A DNA stretch of 10,130 bases, from contig DJHK01000050.1 in assembly GCA_002433065.1 (NCBI GenBank), forward strand, positions 3,252-13,381, in the 5' to 3' direction. The number at the start of each line of letters is the position of its first letter. Within the stretch, counting starts at the first letter, position 1. Made by a program: the position numbers and the translations under genes. The notes beneath the pieces are model-generated. The model was not told the DNA's origin, ran no database searches, and saw only the letters and a program-made list of their open reading frames with translations. This stretch comes from Chloroflexi bacterium UBA6622 (GTDB lineage: Bacteria > Chloroflexota > UBA11872). Positions 6,809-10,130 of this stretch are shown one piece after another.

Positions 6809-8802
6809 GTTATTTGTCGGCTGTCGAACGGATTGCTTGGTTCCATATCAGCGAGTGTGGGTTGTGAAAACCACGACTGGAGATGGTTGCCGTCGAAGCT
6901 GAGGTGGATTGAACGTTCGCTTCCAGCGCCGGGCTCAATGAGTACAAATGCTGAGTGGCGTGGACTGATTTGGCGTATCCCGTTGGCGATCGCGGCATCA
7001 CCGAAGACAGGGGCCGGTTCGACGACCCATCGATTCTCGCCTCGACGCAGGAACCAGAAGTCGTTTACGGGCGGGCCAATAAATCTCTCGCTATTTCGAA
7101 CAATAGAGACAACAGCTTCCAACGTACTGTCGCCATTGAGATCGCCAACTATGGCATCGCGCACATCGAAGCCCACGTTTTCTAACACGTTGAAAATTGT
7201 TCGGCGAGATAATTGGGCAGGCGCTATATCTTTCAACCCAACCTCAAGGGCCTTCCCAAGTGCCAACACTAAAGCTTCGTCAACGGGAAACTGAATATGT
7301 CCGAATCTTCCGGGTGGTGGAGGGGCCTTCAGGTTGAGGCGCTGCAGTGCAACAAAAGGTTGTAGAGCGTCTCGGGTCCCGGTCGCATCCAGCATCGTTT
7401 GGCCGATGAGGCCAATGACTCCTCCTCGCTGGACTACGTGCTTCAACTCCGCACCTGCATTCGTTCCCGTAAGGAGCGAAATTTGGGCGATTCGTAAGCG
7501 GGCTAATCCTTCCCAGTCAATTGGAAGGTCCTGATCCTCGCTGAGGATGGGGCTGTTAATCACCTCGACGTATAGAGACACTGCTGGTCCATATGCACCG
7601 GCCCAGAACGCGGCTTCGGCCCGATTGATCTGGTCATGTGTGGATACCGGGGGGCTAACGGTGCGCTTGGTCTCGACAAACCACGTGCCATCCCACGCAA
7701 AAGTGCGGGTAAGTTCTGGGTGCGGGAGTTGCTTGATGTCGTAGTGACCAAAGATGGCACAAACTGTATCAATCTCAGCTTTTCCCCCAGTCGTTCGAAG
7801 TTCCCAGCGGGCTGGATCAGCCCAGGAGACGACAGGGAGGTCAAATACACGGCGGGGACCGTCATTCCATGTAAAGACACGAACTGCTTCGGTTAATGTG
7901 GATGTGCCTGGGGTTGTCGTGACGAGCATGACATCGGCAATGCCTTCGTTGGTTAGATCGGTGATCGAGTGAACCACGGTCATACCGTAGAAATCTTTTT
8001 CCGGGTTTTGAGTGGGAAAGGCTTGAGCCTTTAACTCGCCAGATCCGAGATCAAACCAAGCTGGCTGTACCCCGAAGAGGTTGTAGCCCGCGATTAATTC
8101 CGGTTCGCCATCTCCGTCAACATCGGCTGCTGCAACGGACTGGCCAGTGGTGGGGAAGGCGTAAACGAGGGGTGGTAATTGACTTATCGCTTCGTTCAAT
8201 GCGGCCACAGATTCGTCGGTGAGGCTATGGCTGTCCAAGAAGGCGAGGATGGCAGTGTTTACGAATACCTGGACATCAGGACCTGTTTTCAGAGCTTCTG
8301 ATGTCCCTGAAACCTCGTTAATCAGACGAGCTGATTGGTCGAGCCAGGCCGTGATTTCTGGGCCGAGTTTCACGGGTGCCGGAGTGGGTGTGGGGGATGG
8401 TCGTACTTGGGAACGAGTGCGGGTGGTTGGGGATGTGTTTGACTCCGATGCAGCCGTGACCTTTGGTGGGGCAGCCGTCGACGTGCTTGTTGGGCGACGG
8501 GTACGGGTAGTTGTGATCGCTGGCTCTGCGGCTTGTGCAGACCGGGCTTCCTGTTTTACCGACGGGCTCGTACTCGGAGAAATCACCGGTGTGTCTTGCT
8601 GGGCTGTTTCGGAAGCACCGGAGTCGACAGAAGGTGTGTCCGTCGATCCGCAGCCTGCAATTATGAGTGTCAGGCTTGTGAGAAGGCAGGCCCTTTGCAG
8701 ATATCGAAGGCCCGTACGGATTCGGCTAGCGTTTTGTAAACATATCGCGTACATAGGGACTATCGTACGTGGGTTTTCGTTCTCCGTTTGCGGTTGATCC
8801 AT
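6787..8802 (-). CDS. large lipoprotein with Thr/Pro-rich linker and FG-GAP-like calcium-binding motifs
   Basis: This 671-residue protein has a lipoprotein signal ending in LIIAG-Cys51, so it should be lipid-anchored and face outward. A low-complexity Ser/Thr/Pro linker (about 52-144) spaces the folded part from the membrane. The folded part has an FG-GAP/EF-hand-like loop, DVDGDGEPEL (227-236), a weaker copy near 282-291 and another, VGDLNGDSTLE (552-562), which are calcium-binding beta-propeller-type motifs. Between them, a helical stretch (about 391-460) resembles a tetratricopeptide-like repeat. The start may instead be the Met at residue 17 (ATG at 8752-8754), which gives a more usual signal length. 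Neither start has a well-spaced Shine-Dalgarno sequence. Function is unknown; an envelope adhesion or scaffold role is only a guess. It converges on the formate dehydrogenase and diverges from the enolase gene. Confidence 0.85.
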   Translation of the reverse strand: MDQPQTENENPRTIVPMYAICLQNASRIRTGLRYLQRACLLTSLTLIIAGCGSTDTPSVDSGASETAQQDTPVISPSTSPSVKQEARSAQAAEPAITTTRTRRPTSTSTAAPPKVTAASESNTSPTTRTRSQVRPSPTPTPAPVKLGPEITAWLDQSARLINEVSGTSEALKTGPDVQVFVNTAILAFLDSHSLTDESVAALNEAISQLPPLVYAFPTTGQSVAAADVDGDGEPELIAGYNLFGVQPAWFDLGSGELKAQAFPTQNPEKDFYGMTVVHSITDLTNEGIADVMLVTTTPGTSTLTEAVRVFTWNDGPRRVFDLPVVSWADPARWELRTTGGKAEIDTVCAIFGHYDIKQLPHPELTRTFAWDGTWFVETKRTVSPPVSTHDQINRAEAAFWAGAYGPAVSLYVEVINSPILSEDQDLPIDWEGLARLRIAQISLLTGTNAGAELKHVVQRGGVIGLIGQTMLDATGTRDALQPFVALQRLNLKAPPPPGRFGHIQFPVDEALVLALGKALEVGLKDIAPAQLSRRTIFNVLENVGFDVRDAIVGDLNGDSTLEAVVSIVRNSERFIGPPVNDFWFLRRGENRWVVEPAPVFGDAAIANGIRQISPRHSAFVLIEPGAGSERSIHLSFDGNHLQSWFSQPTLADMEPSNPFDSRQITECRHQA

Positions 8803-8843
8803 CCTGACGCCAAGATTAGGTATTAAAGACAGGGAAGATCCTC

Positions 8844-9971
8844 ATGCGTTTTGACCGGCTTGATGTGTACTACGTCAGCATGCCGTTGATTTATCCGTGG
8901 CGGACAGCGTATGGCGAAGATCATGCGATTGATTCAGTCCTCGTCAAGGGAACATCCGGCGATGTGGTGGCCTGGTCAGAAGCCACACCGTTTCGAGCTC
9001 CTCACTATGTCCCTGAATCAGCAGGGACCGTCTTCCATCTTGTTACAGAGATTTTTGGTCCCCTTGTGGTAGGACGTGAATTTGAGACCGCAGCGGACCT
9101 TGACCAACGGTTAGATCCTTTCAAAGGCAACAACTTTGCGAAAGCTGCGATTGAGTTGTTGTGGTGGACGCTTGAAAGTAAGCGTTCAGGGACTCCGCTC
9201 CACACGTTGCTCGGTGGATCTGACGCGGAAGTTGTCGCAGGTGCTGACTTTGGCATTCTGGACTCATTCGATGATTTGCTGGCTGACTTCCAGAAAGCTG
9301 TTGACGCCGGTTTCCCTCGCGTCAAGCTTAAGGTTCGCCCTGGTTGGGATGTGGACATGCTGCGAGCGGTTCGAGGGGCGTTTCCAAACACCGTGATTCA
9401 TATCGATTGCAACGCTGGATATACGCTTGATGATCTTGATACGTTCCGGGCGATCGACGAATTTGGCCTGGCGTTTATCGAGCAGCCACTGAGTTGGCAC
9501 GATGTGCTCGATCATGCTGAACTGGCCCGGAAGATCGAAACGCCGATATGCCTGGATGAGTCTGCCCGGGAGCTTCGAATGATTGAGCAGGCGCTTGAAA
9601 TTGGTGCCTGTCACTACGTGAATATCAAGCCCGGTAGATCCGGTGGTTTGACTAAATCGGTAAAAATCCATGACATGTGTCGAGATCATGGGGTTCCAGT
9701 ATGGATTGGCGGAATGCTTGAAAGTTCGGTTGGTGCAGGACTACTCGTAGAACTTGCAACCTTGCCTAATTTCACGTATCCGGGCGATATTCTGCCGTCG
9801 TCGAAGTTTTATGTGGAGGATCTCGCCACGCCAGCCGTTGAGTTGACGGAAAACCTTACGGTTGCACCTTTTATGGATGGTCTTCCAGAGCCTGATGAGG
9901 ATCGGTTGGCTAGGATGTTGGTTCGTTCGGCGTCCGTAACAATAGATGACGCTGTTTCTGATCTTCATTAA
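8844..9971 (+). CDS. menC: o-succinylbenzoate synthase / N-succinyl (N-acyl) amino acid racemase, enolase superfamily
   Basis: Members of this muconate lactonising subgroup abstract a proton next to a carboxylate, using a Lys pair and Mg2+. They dehydrate SHCHC to o-succinylbenzoate in menaquinone synthesis, racemise N-acylamino acids, or do both. The 375-residue protein shows the whole set: Lys161-x-Lys163, metal ligands Asp188, Glu213 and Asp238, and the opposite base Lys262 in NIKPGRSGG. The spacing closely matches that of the NSAR/OSBS type (MenC type 2). The N-terminal capping domain (about 1-125) includes the family-like EATPFRAPHYVPE (46-58). No other menaquinone gene is in view, so synthase and racemase cannot be told apart. 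A purine-rich AGGGAAGA (8831-8838) precedes the ATG. It is probably cotranscribed with the next lipoprotein gene. Confidence 0.9.
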   Translation: MRFDRLDVYYVSMPLIYPWRTAYGEDHAIDSVLVKGTSGDVVAWSEATPFRAPHYVPESAGTVFHLVTEIFGPLVVGREFETAADLDQRLDPFKGNNFAKAAIELLWWTLESKRSGTPLHTLLGGSDAEVVAGADFGILDSFDDLLADFQKAVDAGFPRVKLKVRPGWDVDMLRAVRGAFPNTVIHIDCNAGYTLDDLDTFRAIDEFGLAFIEQPLSWHDVLDHAELARKIETPICLDESARELRMIEQALEIGACHYVNIKPGRSGGLTKSVKIHDMCRDHGVPVWIGGMLESSVGAGLLVELATLPNFTYPGDILPSSKFYVEDLATPAVELTENLTVAPFMDGLPEPDEDRLARMLVRSASVTIDDAVSDLH

Positions 9972-9989
9972 TGTGACGGAATTTTTTCG

Positions 9990-10130
9990 ATGAATGTTCT
10001 CAAGTTCAAGTTATGGCATCCGCTTGTGGTTGGGGTGGTTGCTCTTATCGTGCTGGCGACCATTGCCGGCTGTGGTTCGAGTTCGCCAGAAGGTATCGCT
10101 GCTTCGGCTGCACCAGCGGCCACGCCCGAA
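9990..10130 (+). CDS. lipoprotein, N-terminal part only (runs off the window)
   Basis: The frame from ATG 9990 is open to the window end (47 residues seen). It has Lys5 and Lys7, a hydrophobic core (about 11-26) and the lipobox Ile25-Ala26-Gly27-Cys28, followed by a Ser/Ala/Pro-rich stretch, which is a standard lipoprotein signal and linker. It begins 18 bases after the stop of the enolase-family gene, so it is probably in the same operon. The Shine-Dalgarno sequence is weak (GACGGA, about 10 bases upstream). Its function cannot be read from this fragment; a solute-binding lipoprotein is one possibility. Confidence 0.82.
   Translation, partial: MNVLKFKLWHPLVVGVVALIVLATIAGCGSSSPEGIAASAAPAATPE

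Noticed and set aside
8219..8797. 192-codon plus-strand frame opposite the lipoprotein N-terminus
   Set aside because: It is the complement of the low-complexity Thr/Pro linker and signal region; the minus-strand lipobox and linker are the better reading.

Overview
The window reads as an ordinary chromosomal segment from an uncultured bacterium of moderate GC content. It holds one tRNA gene and nine protein genes, the last cut by the window end. Taxonomy cannot be fixed from the sequence. The mix of a NuoG-like-headed formate dehydrogenase, an Lnt-type protein, FG-GAP-type lipoproteins with Thr/Pro linkers and a MenC/NSAR-type enolase would suit an environmental Chloroflexota-like or Actinomycetota-like lineage; this is inference at low confidence. 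No mobile element, CRISPR array or phage gene is visible.

Layout. Bases 1-86 hold a type II tRNA-Tyr(GUA) on the minus strand. A spacer of about 210 bases follows. A polytopic membrane protein with glutamate/histidine motifs like YhfC-type putative intramembrane proteases (298-1011, +) then runs tail to tail, with a 23-base overlap, into an apolipoprotein N-acyltransferase-like protein (989-2533, -). That protein is divergent from a left-to-right run: a minimal MscS-type channel (2576-3142), a four-helix membrane protein (3166-3570), a small signal-peptide/one-helix protein (3624-3887) and a large molybdenum/tungsten formate dehydrogenase alpha subunit (3959-6754). A long lipoprotein (6787-8802, -) converges on the dehydrogenase. 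Divergent from that lipoprotein is a MenC/N-acylamino acid racemase-type enolase (8844-9971, +), followed after 18 bases by the start of another lipoprotein (9990 to the window end).

How the genes fit together. The dehydrogenase would oxidise formate (or reduce CO2). Its diaphorase or other electron-accepting partner is not in the window, and the small membrane proteins just upstream are the only candidates seen here for partners. The Lnt-like protein and two lipoproteins point to lipoprotein-based envelope biology, but the Lnt-like protein lacks the catalytic cysteine in the nitrilase domain, so its role as an acyltransferase is doubtful.

The points most worth a second look are (1) the Lnt homologue with no nucleophile cysteine, (2) the loss of the His/Cys iron-sulfur motif in the formate dehydrogenase head, and (3) the pairing of that dehydrogenase with two small unrecognised membrane proteins.
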